A DNA stretch of 64,000 nucleotides from the NCBI RefSeq assembly GCF_032921865.1, contig NZ_CP136684.1, positions 1,036,501-1,100,500 on the forward strand, given 5' to 3'. Shown piece after piece: positions 35,379 through 44,330 of this stretch. The number at the start of each line of letters is the position of its first letter. Position 1 is the stretch's first letter. The notes under the pieces are model-generated. The model did no database searches and had not been told where the DNA came from. It saw only the letters and a program-made list of their open reading frames with translations. The translations under genes and the position numbers were made by a program. This DNA comes from Thalassospira lucentensis. Its GTDB lineage: Bacteria; Pseudomonadota; Alphaproteobacteria; Rhodospirillales; Thalassospiraceae.

Positions 35379-36479
35379 ATGGTGGATTTCTCCACGCTTA
35401 ATCCCTTTCGACAGGGACAGTCTTCACTGACCGATACGCGTCAGCCGATTGCCACATCCGGGAATCCTTCGGGCAACGGTGCGACACAGACCGGCTCGAA
35501 ACAGCATCCGGTTGTTGACCCTGTGGATCTGTCCGAAGATGCCGTTGCTGCACGCAATGCGGATAAAAATCTGCAACCGGCCGGTTCAAAGTCTCTGACA
35601 TCCGAACCGATGACCACCGATGAACTTTTCGCCAAGGCGCTCGACGCTGCCCTTGAACTGATCAAGGATGACATGGTCGAAATGTTCAAACTGGCCGGAA
35701 TGGATGACAAGGAAGCCCTTGCCGCGACCAACGCGATGTTCAGGGGAATCCGCGAAATGGCTGCTGATGACGGCCAGATCGATTTCTCCTTCCAGCAGGC
35801 CATCGCAAGTCACTCGCGCACCGAAATCTCTTATGCCGGGGCGAATGGTGCCGGTGTCGGGGTTTCCGAATCCGCGATGATGGCAATGCAGTCCCTTGAT
35901 ATCAACATCAACAGCGAAACCGGCGAATTCTCGTTCAATTACGAAGCGTCCAAGGTTCAGATCGTCAGAACCGAAGCCGTTGCCATCGGCAACAGCATGG
36001 GGGCTGCGATGGGTGCGCTTGGCGCCGTCATGAACGGCCTTGGCGGCGGTAATCTGGTCGATATGCTCGGCAATCCGGCCAGTGCGGGCAATGGCGGTCT
36101 TCTGTTTGACATGGAAGGCAGCGGAGTCGCCGAATTCATCCGTGATCTGATGCTTGATACCACAGGGGCCGCACCGGCAGCCGAGGGCAAAGAAAATGCA
36201 GATGGCACCACCGAAGATGCCAGCATGCAGGAAATTCTCGCCAGCCGCATGGCGAAACTCAATGCCCAGATCATGGAACAGGCAACCCTGGTCGTACGTG
36301 GTGTGACCGAAACCATGGCCGAAGACGGTTCTGGTGATCCGATGCTGAAACTGTCGGTCGACATGCTGATGCCGATGGGCCGTTTCGGGCAGGATGAAAA
36401 CGGTGCCACCTTCCAGTTGCCGAACGGTGAAACCGTTTCCGTAATTGACCCAAGCCAGGAACAGGACGTTCTGGCCTGA
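35379..36479 (+). CDS. Unknown protein, first gene of SPM module
   Basis: A protein of 366 residues with no signal peptide or membrane helix. Residues 1-75 are Ser/Thr/Gln/Gly-rich and look disordered, including VDPVDLSEDAVAAR. From about 78 a helical region (ELFAKALDAALELIKDDMVE, then FKLAGMDDKEALAATNAM) leads into SLDININSETGEFSFNYEA and VQIVRTEAVAIG near 172-204. Parts resemble residues 105-215 of the next protein. It is followed 69 bases later by that gene with its own GGAGG site, implying one operon. Function unknown; the absence of a Sec signal would fit either cytoplasmic location or type I secretion. Confidence 0.7.
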   Translation: MVDFSTLNPFRQGQSSLTDTRQPIATSGNPSGNGATQTGSKQHPVVDPVDLSEDAVAARNADKNLQPAGSKSLTSEPMTTDELFAKALDAALELIKDDMVEMFKLAGMDDKEALAATNAMFRGIREMAADDGQIDFSFQQAIASHSRTEISYAGANGAGVGVSESAMMAMQSLDININSETGEFSFNYEASKVQIVRTEAVAIGNSMGAAMGALGAVMNGLGGGNLVDMLGNPASAGNGGLLFDMEGSGVAEFIRDLMLDTTGAAPAAEGKENADGTTEDASMQEILASRMAKLNAQIMEQATLVVRGVTETMAEDGSGDPMLKLSVDMLMPMGRFGQDENGATFQLPNGETVSVIDPSQEQDVLA

Positions 36480-36548
36480 CCATAGCAGCACGGGATGGGG
36501 CCGCAATTGCCGCTCCCGTCCCGCAGCCCTTCAGGAAGGAGGCGCTGA

Positions 36549-37676
36549 ATGTTTGGACACCCGTCGTTTAATAACAGCACCCAGGGACGATCCGCCGATT
36601 TGCTGGCAACGTCCCGTCGTGTTTCGGCCGCCGACATTCAGCCCGACACGCGGCAAAACCGCCCGGTCCCGGAACCGCAAAATGTTCGCGAAGGACGCCG
36701 CATCATCGATCAGATCGATGAAAGCCTGCGGATCAATCTGCGCCTTGATGAAACACTCGGCGATGGTGCCCTTTCCAATCCTGTGCCCCCAACGGCAATC
36801 GAAAAACTGACCGGTGCCGTCGGCGCAACGCTTGGCGATGCGGCGACAAGAATGAACCGTGATGCTTTCATCGTACTCGCCATGCTGGGCATTCCCCCGG
36901 CCGAGGCCCGTGAAATGGCCAATGCCCTGACCAAGGGGCTTGAGGGTGATATGGCGGCTGCTGCCGGTATTGATGGCAGCCCCGCCGCCATGGCGCGTGA
37001 TTTTGGCCTGGCACTGGCCAATGGTTTTGCCGAACGCGGCAGCAGTGCGGCCTTTTCGATGGTGTCGCAAAGCATCCATATCGATATGAAACAGATCGAA
37101 GCCCGCTTTTCCGACGCCCTTGGCAGTGGCAGCATCTCGATCAGCGAATTTCACGCCCGCGTCGAACAGATCCGCGTTGAAATCATCGGCATTACCCAGC
37201 AGGACCCGCTGATCCTTGATCTTGACGGCAACGGGATCGACATCACCAGCTTAGAAGACGGCAGGATATTTGACATCAATGGTGATGGCACGCAGGACCG
37301 CACCGCATGGATCACAGGGAATGACGCCCTGCTTGCGCTTGATCGCAACCATGACGGCATCATCAATGATGGTACCGAATTGTTCGGCGATCAGAATGGT
37401 GCAAAAGACGGCTTTGCCGAACTTGCCAAATATGACGGCAACAAAGATGGCCGGATAGACAGCAACGATGATGTTTTTTCGTCCCTGATTCTGCTGCGCG
37501 CTGATGGTTCGACCACCAATCTAGCCGATGCCGGAATTTCCGCGATTGATCTGACTTTCATCACCCCGCTTGATCAGAAACTGGTCGGTGGTGTTCTCGC
37601 GGCCAGTGCCGGTTTTGAACGTGATGACGGCAGCACCGGCACTGTTGGCGAAGTCTTTTTTGACGTTCGTGCCTAG
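36549..37676 (+). CDS. Protein with FrpC-like self-processing module
   Basis: A protein of 375 residues. Residues 1-218 hold a disordered start and a helical domain resembling that of the upstream gene. From Asp219-Pro220 the sequence becomes PLILDLDGNGIDIT, then FDINGDGTQDRTAWI, LDRNHDGIINDGTELFGD and YDGNKDGRIDSNDD. This is the pattern of the calcium-dependent self-processing module of Neisseria FrpC, which cleaves the Asp-Pro bond at its N-terminal border and can link the new Asp to a lysine of another protein. Here the module is C-terminal and not followed by RTX repeats. Activity is inferred from sequence only. Confidence 0.78.
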   Translation: MFGHPSFNNSTQGRSADLLATSRRVSAADIQPDTRQNRPVPEPQNVREGRRIIDQIDESLRINLRLDETLGDGALSNPVPPTAIEKLTGAVGATLGDAATRMNRDAFIVLAMLGIPPAEAREMANALTKGLEGDMAAAAGIDGSPAAMARDFGLALANGFAERGSSAAFSMVSQSIHIDMKQIEARFSDALGSGSISISEFHARVEQIRVEIIGITQQDPLILDLDGNGIDITSLEDGRIFDINGDGTQDRTAWITGNDALLALDRNHDGIINDGTELFGDQNGAKDGFAELAKYDGNKDGRIDSNDDVFSSLILLRADGSTTNLADAGISAIDLTFITPLDQKLVGGVLAASAGFERDDGSTGTVGEVFFDVRA

Positions 37677-37903
37677 CTGTCATTTGCCGATCTGCGCCAC
37701 AACCCATCAGGGAAGAACATTAAAGCCCCCAATTCGCGGCTATTATGTTTTCCGCGCTACATCAGCATTTCACATTTTAGCCAGATTGCTTTGAAAAAAC
37801 CGTGACACCCGAGGGGAACCCTTGTGTGTCGCGAACGGATGTGATTTATCCGTGGGGTGAGGCATGGGGCAAAATCCCCCTAAAATGAAAGTCTGGAGAA
37901 AAT

Positions 37904-38758
37904 ATGCTGCGCAAAACCCTACTCGCTGCGTCACTTGCGACCGTTATGTTTGCAAGCCCGGTTATGGCTCAGGACGCTGCACCGGCCGAAGACCAGGTTC
38001 TGGCAACCGTCAATGGCGAGGAAATCCTGGAATCCGAAGTGCGCGCGACGCAACAGGGCCTGCCCCAACAGTATCGCCAGCTCCCGTTTGAAATGCTCAA
38101 GCCGATGCTTGTCGACCGCGAAATCAATCAGCGCCTGCTGATGCTTGCCGGTCAGGACGCGGGTCTTGCCGACGACGAAGAGGTCAAGAAACAGCTCGCA
38201 GCCCTTGAACGCCGTATCGTTGCCGAAACCTATCTTGAGCGCGCAATCGAAGAGAAAGTCACCGACGACGCGATCAAGGCCCATTACGACGAATTCATCA
38301 AAACCAACGAGCCGGAGCCGCAGGTTCACGCGCGTCATATCCTTCTGGAAAACGAAGAAGACGCCAAAGCCGTGATTGCCGAGCTTGATGGCGGTGCCGA
38401 TTTCGTCGAACTCGCCAAGGAAAAATCAACCGGCCCGTCCGCTCCGAATGGCGGCGATCTTGGTTTCTTTAACAAGGGCGACATGGTCGCACCGTTCGCC
38501 GAGGCAGCCTTCTCGATGGAGCCGGGCACCTATAGCAAAGAACCGGTTCAGACCCAGTTCGGCTGGCACGTGATCCTGGTCGAAGAGAAAAAGGACGGCG
38601 TCCAGCCAAGCCTTGAAGAAATCCGTCAGCAGATGGAAGCCGAAGTGACCCAGCAGGCCGTTCAGGACCTGATTGAGGAACTCCGATCCGATGCCGAGGT
38701 GGTGAACAACACCGAAGCCCCGGCCGCAGACGACAGCGCAGAAACCCCGAAAAACTAA
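37904..38758 (+). CDS. Periplasmic parvulin-type peptidyl-prolyl isomerase
   Basis: A protein of 284 residues. The signal peptide ends AQD at about residue 22. A SurA-N-like helical region precedes the parvulin domain at about 140-235: VHARHILLENEEDAK, SAPNGGDLGFFNKGDMV and TQFGWHVILVEE are the family landmarks. It would assist folding of exported proteins in the periplasm. A GGAGAAAAT stretch precedes the ATG. It lies upstream of argJ, an arrangement common in alphaproteobacteria, but a terminator separates the two here. Confidence 0.93.
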   Translation: MLRKTLLAASLATVMFASPVMAQDAAPAEDQVLATVNGEEILESEVRATQQGLPQQYRQLPFEMLKPMLVDREINQRLLMLAGQDAGLADDEEVKKQLAALERRIVAETYLERAIEEKVTDDAIKAHYDEFIKTNEPEPQVHARHILLENEEDAKAVIAELDGGADFVELAKEKSTGPSAPNGGDLGFFNKGDMVAPFAEAAFSMEPGTYSKEPVQTQFGWHVILVEEKKDGVQPSLEEIRQQMEAEVTQQAVQDLIEELRSDAEVVNNTEAPAADDSAETPKN

Positions 38759-38795
38759 GCCGTACGGCTTAAACGGTTTCAAAGCTGGGATCCAG

Positions 38796-38831
38796 AACGG
38801 GGTGAGCCATCGGGCTTCACCCCGTTTTTTT
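38796..38831 (+). terminator. Rho-independent terminator
   Basis: AACGGGGTGA-(11-base loop)-TCACCCCGTT followed by TTTTT; a 10-base-pair stem ending the prolyl isomerase transcript. Confidence 0.9.
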
Positions 38832-38904
38832 ATCATCCAACCGTTCCAAATGCGCTACCTTTGAATTAATGGCTTGATCACGTTCAACGAAGGAAATTGA
38901 ACAG

Positions 38905-40134
38905 ATGGTTGCGACTTCGCTTTCTCCGCTGGCTCCGGCCGGTTTTCCCGATCTTCCGGCAATTTCCGGTGTCAAACTGCATACCGTAACCCTTGGCATC
39001 CGATACAAGGGCCGCCCCGATGTCCTTCTGGCCGAACTGGAACCGGGCACGCAGGTTGCGGGTGTCTTCACCACCTCGACCACGGCATCGGCCGCGGTTC
39101 GCTGGGGACGCGAGGCGCTTAAAGGCGGCACCGGTCGGGCATTCTTTGTCAATGCCGGCAACTCGGTTGCTTTTACGGGCAAGGCAGGCGAAAAATTCGT
39201 CGCAGACAAAGTCGAAGCCGCCGCAAAGGCACTGGGTTGCGACAAGACCGAAATCTTCACCGCCTCCACCGGTGTGATTGGCGAACCAACCACTGCAAAC
39301 CGCATTACCGATGCCCTGCCCGACCTTCTGGCGAACCAATCCGGCTGGCTTGATGCCGCCAAGGCGATCATGACCACCGATACCTTCCCCAAGGGCGCAT
39401 CGGCCACCGCCACCATCCATGGCGCCAAGGTCACGATTGCCGGTTTTGCCAAGGGCTCAGGCATGATCGAGCCGAACATGGCCACCATGCTGGGCTTCAT
39501 CTTTACCGATGCCGCCGTGCCCCATGACCTGCTTCAGGCGCTGCTGGCCGATTGCACCAACCGGTCGTTCAATGCGATTACGGTCGATAGCGATACCTCG
39601 ACATCCGATACCGTCCTTCTGGCCGCAACCGGCAAGGCGGGAAATGCCACCGTTTCGGGTATTGATGATCCGGCACTGGCCGGTTTCAGAACCGCCCTTG
39701 AAGACGTGATGCGTGATCTGGCCCATCAGGTGGTCCGCGACGGTGAAGGGGCTTCGAAATTCATCACCGTCAATGTCACTGGCGCCATCAGCGAAAAAGA
39801 GGCCAAAATCACCGCCAAGGCGATTGCAAACTCCCCGCTGGTCAAAACCGCGATTGCCGGTGAAGACGCCAACTGGGGCCGTATCGTCATGGCGGTCGGC
39901 AAATGCGGCGTTCAGGCTGACCCGAACAAACTGACCGTTTCAATCGGCGGCATCGTTCTTGCGAAAAACGGTGAACGCGTTGCCGATTATGACGAAGCCC
40001 CGGTCGCAGCCCACATCAAGGGCCAGTATATCGACATCGACGTCGATCTCGGCTTTGGCGATGGCAAGGCCACCGTCTGGACCTGCGATCTGACGCATGG
40101 CTATATCTCGATCAATGCCGATTATCGCAGCTGA
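38905..40134 (+). CDS. argJ: Ornithine acetyltransferase / N-acetylglutamate synthase
   Basis: A protein of 409 residues. ArgJ moves the acetyl group from N-acetylornithine to glutamate, closing the acetyl cycle of arginine synthesis, and may also use acetyl-CoA. It is made as a precursor that cuts itself between Ala193 and Thr194 ([13 protein letters not shown]), giving alpha and beta chains with Thr as nucleophile. Other landmarks: [11 protein letters not shown] and [14 protein letters not shown] terminator follows. Confidence 0.96.
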   Translation: MVATSLSPLAPAGFPDLPAISGVKLHTVTLGIRYKGRPDVLLAELEPGTQVAGVFTTSTTASAAVRWGREALKGGTGRAFFVNAGNSVAFTGKAGEKFVADKVEAAAKALGCDKTEIFTASTGVIGEPTTANRITDALPDLLANQSGWLDAAKAIMTTDTFPKGASATATIHGAKVTIAGFAKGSGMIEPNMATMLGFIFTDAAVPHDLLQALLADCTNRSFNAITVDSDTSTSDTVLLAATGKAGNATVSGIDDPALAGFRTALEDVMRDLAHQVVRDGEGASKFITVNVTGAISEKEAKITAKAIANSPLVKTAIAGEDANWGRIVMAVGKCGVQADPNKLTVSIGGIVLAKNGERVADYDEAPVAAHIKGQYIDIDVDLGFGDGKATVWTCDLTHGYISINADYRS

Positions 40135-40159
40135 TTGATCCAAACGGCCTGAATAAATC

Positions 40160-40190
40160 AAAGCCGCCTTTCATGCGAAGGCGGCTTTTT
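40160..40190. terminator. Terminator between argJ and pentapeptide gene
   Basis: AAGCCGCCTT-TCATGCG-AAGGCGGCTT then TTT on the plus strand; the minus strand also has a short T run, so it may serve both convergent genes. Confidence 0.85.
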
Positions 40191-40214
40191 GCTTTCTGGG
40201 GGCACAGGCTTTAC

Positions 40215-41486
40215 TCAGGAATGATCGGGCAAATGCCCGCTCAAGATCGCGCCGACATTCGCCCCCTCGAAATCAACACCGCTCAGATCCGTATCGCCAA
40301 ACGCAACGCCCGAAATATTGGTGCGGATCATTTTGACATCGGCCATTTTCGGATTGGTGAAGATCGCATTGCGAATATCGGCCTTGGAAAAATCCGCACC
40401 ACTAAGGTCTGCATGCCACGTCACCCCGGTTTTGTGGCCATGGCCGTCACGCTGCTCGACCGCGCCAAACCGTGCCCCCTGGAAAATTGCCTTCTGGCAG
40501 TTCGCCCCGTTCAATCGCGCCCCGTTCAGGGTCGCACTGTTAAGTCTCGCAAGCTTGAGGTCCGCCCCGCGCAAAGATGCCATGGCAAGAATGGTATCGA
40601 TAAACAAGGCCCCGCGCAGGACGCAATCGTCAAAACAGGCCGCCGAAAGGTCCAGCCCCGAAAAATCCATCCCCGAAAGATCACGCCCCGTCGCGTTAAG
40701 CGGCTTGCCCTGCTGGCCACCGCTCGAAAGCCATTCACTATGCGCATTCACCAGATCGCGAATGTCATCCGGCAGGGGGGCGACCGCCTTACTGCCCAGA
40801 CTGTTGGCGATATTGGCCTGCGAAAGATCCACACCGTTAAGGTCGACATTTCGAAGATTGGCCCCGCTTAAATCCGTTCCCGAAAGCACCGCATTCTGAA
40901 GCTTCGCCCCCTTGAGGTTGGCGTTCTTCATCTTGGCCCCCGAAAGATTGCAGCCCGTCAAATCCGCCCCTGCAAGATTGACGGCAAACATGTTGGCATC
41001 GCTCAGATCGGAGTCCATCAGATTCGAACCCGACATATTGGCTTCCGCCAGATTGGCCCCCACCAGCATCGATCCTTCCATATCCGCATTGGCAAGATCG
41101 GTGGCCCGTTTGACCCGGCGTTCGCGCCCGGCATCCATCACGATCATCACACCGGATCGAAGATCGGCCCCCTTGAGGTTGGCATTGCGCAACTTGGCCC
41201 GTGCCATATTCGCCCCGCGCAAATCAGCCCGCACAAAGCTTGACCCTTCAAGGTCGGCTTCAACAAAATTGGTCCCGAAAAGATCGCAAAAATTGAAACT
41301 GACATCCTTGATCACGGCCTGGATAAAGTTCGATCCCGGCATGATCGCGTCATCAAGGCTGATCTTGCTCATTTTGATACGCGAAAGGTTCCCGTTGCGA
41401 AGCTGCATGCGCTTGCCACCAGGTTGCTTCAATACATATCGCTGATGCTTTTTGATCGCTTCAATCAGCTCTGTACGTGAAACCAT
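40215..41486 (-). CDS. Pentapeptide-repeat protein
   Basis: A protein of 423 residues. After about 45 residues it consists of A(D/N)Lxx repeats, which form a right-handed quadrilateral beta helix; examples are FVRADLRGANMARAKLRNAN and LSGTDLSGANLRNVDLNGVD. Around residue 235-265 a non-repeat insert (LPDDIRDLVNAHSEWLSSGG) interrupts the helix, a feature also seen in related alphaproteobacterial proteins. There is no signal peptide. Role unknown; Qnr and MfpA proteins with this fold mimic DNA, but this protein is longer and broken by the insert. Confidence 0.87.
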   Translation of the reverse strand: MVSRTELIEAIKKHQRYVLKQPGGKRMQLRNGNLSRIKMSKISLDDAIMPGSNFIQAVIKDVSFNFCDLFGTNFVEADLEGSSFVRADLRGANMARAKLRNANLKGADLRSGVMIVMDAGRERRVKRATDLANADMEGSMLVGANLAEANMSGSNLMDSDLSDANMFAVNLAGADLTGCNLSGAKMKNANLKGAKLQNAVLSGTDLSGANLRNVDLNGVDLSQANIANSLGSKAVAPLPDDIRDLVNAHSEWLSSGGQQGKPLNATGRDLSGMDFSGLDLSAACFDDCVLRGALFIDTILAMASLRGADLKLARLNSATLNGARLNGANCQKAIFQGARFGAVEQRDGHGHKTGVTWHADLSGADFSKADIRNAIFTNPKMADVKMIRTNISGVAFGDTDLSGVDFEGANVGAILSGHLPDHS

Positions 41487-41887
41487 TTTCTAGGATCGAT
41501 CCCCCGATGATCTTCTGGCCCGGAACAGTTTTGGAACGGTTACAGCTTTATGATAGCCCGGCTTCACCGCTAATTTTCTGACACAATATGACATCTTGGC
41601 ATTTTCGCGCCGCTTTCCAACAAGTTGATGCGATAAATCGCAAACAAACCTGCCTATCCGCACAGATACGTGGAAATCTGACACCGCTCTTTCCACCAGT
41701 TTCCCGGCAAAACTGGTTGCCTTGGGGGCCGGTTGCCCCTGGCACATTCGGTGACATAATCTGTAACGTGCAAAAATTTTCGGGCACAACTTTAATTAAT
41801 TGCTGTCCGATACCTTTGATCCGGCGTGCAAAATCACCAAATCCATAGTTGGCACCAAACGCCGAAATCGATGCATGGGCCCGATTA
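41487..41887. other. Divergent intergenic region
   Basis: About 400 bases between the pentapeptide gene and the signalling operon. I see no RNA gene or convincing ORF; two short frames here lack ribosome binding sites and family resemblance. An AT-rich patch near 41780-41800 may belong to the operon promoter. Confidence 0.45.
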
Positions 41888-43108
41888 ATGAATCAGATTC
41901 TGTTCGTTGACGATGACGAGAACATCCTGCACGGCCTGCGCAGGCGCCTGCGCAGCATGCGGCCGGACTGGCAAATGGTCTTTGCAACCAGTGCTGCCGA
42001 AGCATTGGAACTTTCCAAAAGCATGCAGATTGATGTGATCGTATCGGACATGCGCATGCCCGGCATGGACGGGGCAACACTGCTTGGCACCCTGCAAAAA
42101 ACACATCCGCATGCCACACGCATCATCCTGTCGGGCTTCGCCGAAGAAGAAGCCGTCCTCAGGACAGTCGGCCCCGCCCATCAGTATCTGGCCAAACCGT
42201 GCGAGGATTCGCTTCTGATCGAAACCATCGAAAATGCACTGGATCTCCGCGGTCTGCTTTCCCGTCCGGAATTGCGTTCGCTGGTTGCCAGCATCGATAC
42301 GCTGAGCTCCCCGCCCGATACCTATCTTCGGCTGGTCAAGGCCCTCGAAGACCCGAAAATCTCGCAGGAACAGATTACCCAGATCGTTTCATCCGACATC
42401 GCGCTGACCGCCGAAGTCCTGAAACTGACCAACTCGGCCTATTTCGCCATCGCCCAGAAAATAAGTTCCGTTTCCCATGCCGTGCGGATGATCGGCACCG
42501 AAACGCTTAAGGCCCTGGCACTTTTCGTTGGCATTTTCCGCGGCTTTGACGGCCCCAAAAGCGAAGCCGACAATCTGCTGCGCCTTTGCCATCGCAGCCA
42601 GCAGATCGGCGTTACTGCCGCCCTGATCGCCGAATATGAAAAACTGCCGCGCCCTATATGTCAGGCCGTCCCCTCGACCGGAATGCTAAGCCACGTCGGC
42701 AGTCTGATCCTTTATGCCAATCGCAACAAAGAAATGACCAAGGTGATCGCAAGGGTTGAAAAATATCATATTCCAATCGAGCAGGCCGAAATTGAACAGT
42801 TCGGCGCAGGTCATCCGGAAATCGGTGCCTATCTTCTGGGATTGTGGGGCTTCCCGGCCCCGGTGGTTCAGGCGGTTGCCTATCATCACCGACCGATGGA
42901 TACGCCCCATCGCGAAATGAATGTCCTGACCGCGATCTATGTCGCCCAGGACCTCACACGACAGGTTGCCGCCAACGAAACCGGCAAGAAAGTCGAAAGC
43001 CATATCGACATGGATTACCTGGCGGGTATCGGCAAGGCCGACCAGCTTGATGAATGGCACAAGATCGCACGCGTTGTAGCCGACAAATATAAAACCCTGA
43101 CCCAGTAA
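41888..43108 (+). CDS. Response regulator with HDOD output domain
   Basis: A protein of 406 residues from ATG 41888; an upstream TTG at 41849 is less likely. The receiver domain has ILFVDDDENI, phospho-Asp54 in VSDMRMPG and Lys in YLAKPCED. Residues 140-400 form an HDOD domain, a non-catalytic relative of HD phosphohydrolases used for signal relay (SSDIALTAEVLKLTNSAYF, HAVRMIGTETLKALAL, VVQAVAYHHRPMD). First gene of a three-gene operon with a second regulator and a kinase. Confidence 0.9.
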   Translation: MNQILFVDDDENILHGLRRRLRSMRPDWQMVFATSAAEALELSKSMQIDVIVSDMRMPGMDGATLLGTLQKTHPHATRIILSGFAEEEAVLRTVGPAHQYLAKPCEDSLLIETIENALDLRGLLSRPELRSLVASIDTLSSPPDTYLRLVKALEDPKISQEQITQIVSSDIALTAEVLKLTNSAYFAIAQKISSVSHAVRMIGTETLKALALFVGIFRGFDGPKSEADNLLRLCHRSQQIGVTAALIAEYEKLPRPICQAVPSTGMLSHVGSLILYANRNKEMTKVIARVEKYHIPIEQAEIEQFGAGHPEIGAYLLGLWGFPAPVVQAVAYHHRPMDTPHREMNVLTAIYVAQDLTRQVAANETGKKVESHIDMDYLAGIGKADQLDEWHKIARVVADKYKTLTQ

Positions 43109-43120
43109 AGACCCGCGGCC

Positions 43121-44317
43121 ATGGAAAAAAGCAAAGTCCTATTCGTCGACGATGACAGAAACCTGCTTCACGCCCTGCAGCGCAAAATGCGCCGCAAATT
43201 CGATTTCGAAATTGCAGTCGGCGGCGAGGAAGCCCTGCGTATCCTGATGGAAGACGGCCCCTTTGCCGTCTGTATCGCCGATATGCGCATGCCCGGCATG
43301 GATGGTGTCAAACTTCTGACCGAAATCGGCCGGGTCAGCCCCGATACCGTCCGCATGATGCTGACCGGCAATGCCGATCAGCACACCGCGGTCGAGGCCA
43401 TCAATCGCGGCCAGATTTTCCGGTTCTTCAGCAAACCCTGCGATGACGAGGTGCTCGAACAGGGGATCAATGATGCCATTCGCCAGCATCACCTGATCAC
43501 GGCGGAACGCGATCTGCTTGAACAGACACTGGCCGGCAGCGTCAAGGTTCTGACCGATGTTCTGGCACAGCTTAACCCTCTGATATTCGGGCGTTCCATG
43601 CGGGTGAAATCATGGTGTGACATGATTGCGCGCGATATCGGCTATCCCCAGCCGTGGGAACTTGGCCTTGCGGCCCTGCTTGCGCCGATCGGCATGGTAT
43701 CGCTGCCACCCGATACCCTCGCCCGTCTGGCGATGGGCAAGGTTCTGCAACCGCTGGAACGCGATCTTTTGAAACGCACGCCCGAAGTCGGCAAGCAGCT
43801 GATCGCCAATATTCCGCGCCTGCACCATATCGGCGAAATTGTTTATCTGCAGTTCAAGAATTTCGACGGATCGGGCTTTCCGGTCGGCGACAGCCCCAAG
43901 GGCAAGGATATCCCGCTTGGCGCGCGTGTGCTGCGCATCCTCAATGATCTTGCCGAACTCAGTACCAGCGACATGCCGCTCGCCCAGAATTTCGATGAAT
44001 TGCAGGAACATCCGCACCGCTATGACCCCGAACTTCTGGGTCAGATATCCGACCTTCTTGCCATTGTTGACGACTCCTACGATATCGAAGCCCACCCCAA
44101 AGGACGTGAACAGGATGTCTTTCTCAAATCGCTGCGGGTACACGACTTTCTGATGACGGATATCGAAACCGTCGAAGGCCACATCCTGCTGACCCACGGC
44201 AATCACGTTTCCGAAGTCCAGTTGCAACGCCTGCGCGTATTCCAGCAGATCCACAAATTTCGTGAACCGATCCGTATTCGCCGCGGCGGCTCCGCCCTTC
44301 GACCAATAACTGAATAA
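43121..44317 (+). CDS. Response regulator with degenerate HD-GYP domain
   Basis: A protein of 398 residues. The receiver carries VLFVDDDRNL, phospho-Asp54 in IADMRMPG and Lys in FFSKPCDD. Residues 145-290 follow the HD-GYP fold, but the catalytic HD pair is replaced by Ala-Pro (LLAPIG, near 188) and the HH and GYP elements read YLQFKNFDGSGFP. It is therefore unlikely to hydrolyse cyclic di-GMP and more likely binds a ligand or partner. It starts 13 bases after the HDOD regulator and 14 before the kinase. Confidence 0.88.
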   Translation: MEKSKVLFVDDDRNLLHALQRKMRRKFDFEIAVGGEEALRILMEDGPFAVCIADMRMPGMDGVKLLTEIGRVSPDTVRMMLTGNADQHTAVEAINRGQIFRFFSKPCDDEVLEQGINDAIRQHHLITAERDLLEQTLAGSVKVLTDVLAQLNPLIFGRSMRVKSWCDMIARDIGYPQPWELGLAALLAPIGMVSLPPDTLARLAMGKVLQPLERDLLKRTPEVGKQLIANIPRLHHIGEIVYLQFKNFDGSGFPVGDSPKGKDIPLGARVLRILNDLAELSTSDMPLAQNFDELQEHPHRYDPELLGQISDLLAIVDDSYDIEAHPKGREQDVFLKSLRVHDFLMTDIETVEGHILLTHGNHVSEVQLQRLRVFQQIHKFREPIRIRRGGSALRPITE

Positions 44318-44330
44318 CGGAACCGCGGGC

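Noticed and set aside
40215..41486. Pentapeptide-repeat protein considered as a fluoroquinolone-resistance Qnr protein
   Set aside because: It is about twice the Qnr length, has an insert breaking the helix, and no resistance context.
41588..41848. An 86-residue plus-strand frame in the gap before the signalling operon
   Set aside because: No ribosome site, mixed composition rich in Pro and Cys, no family resemblance.
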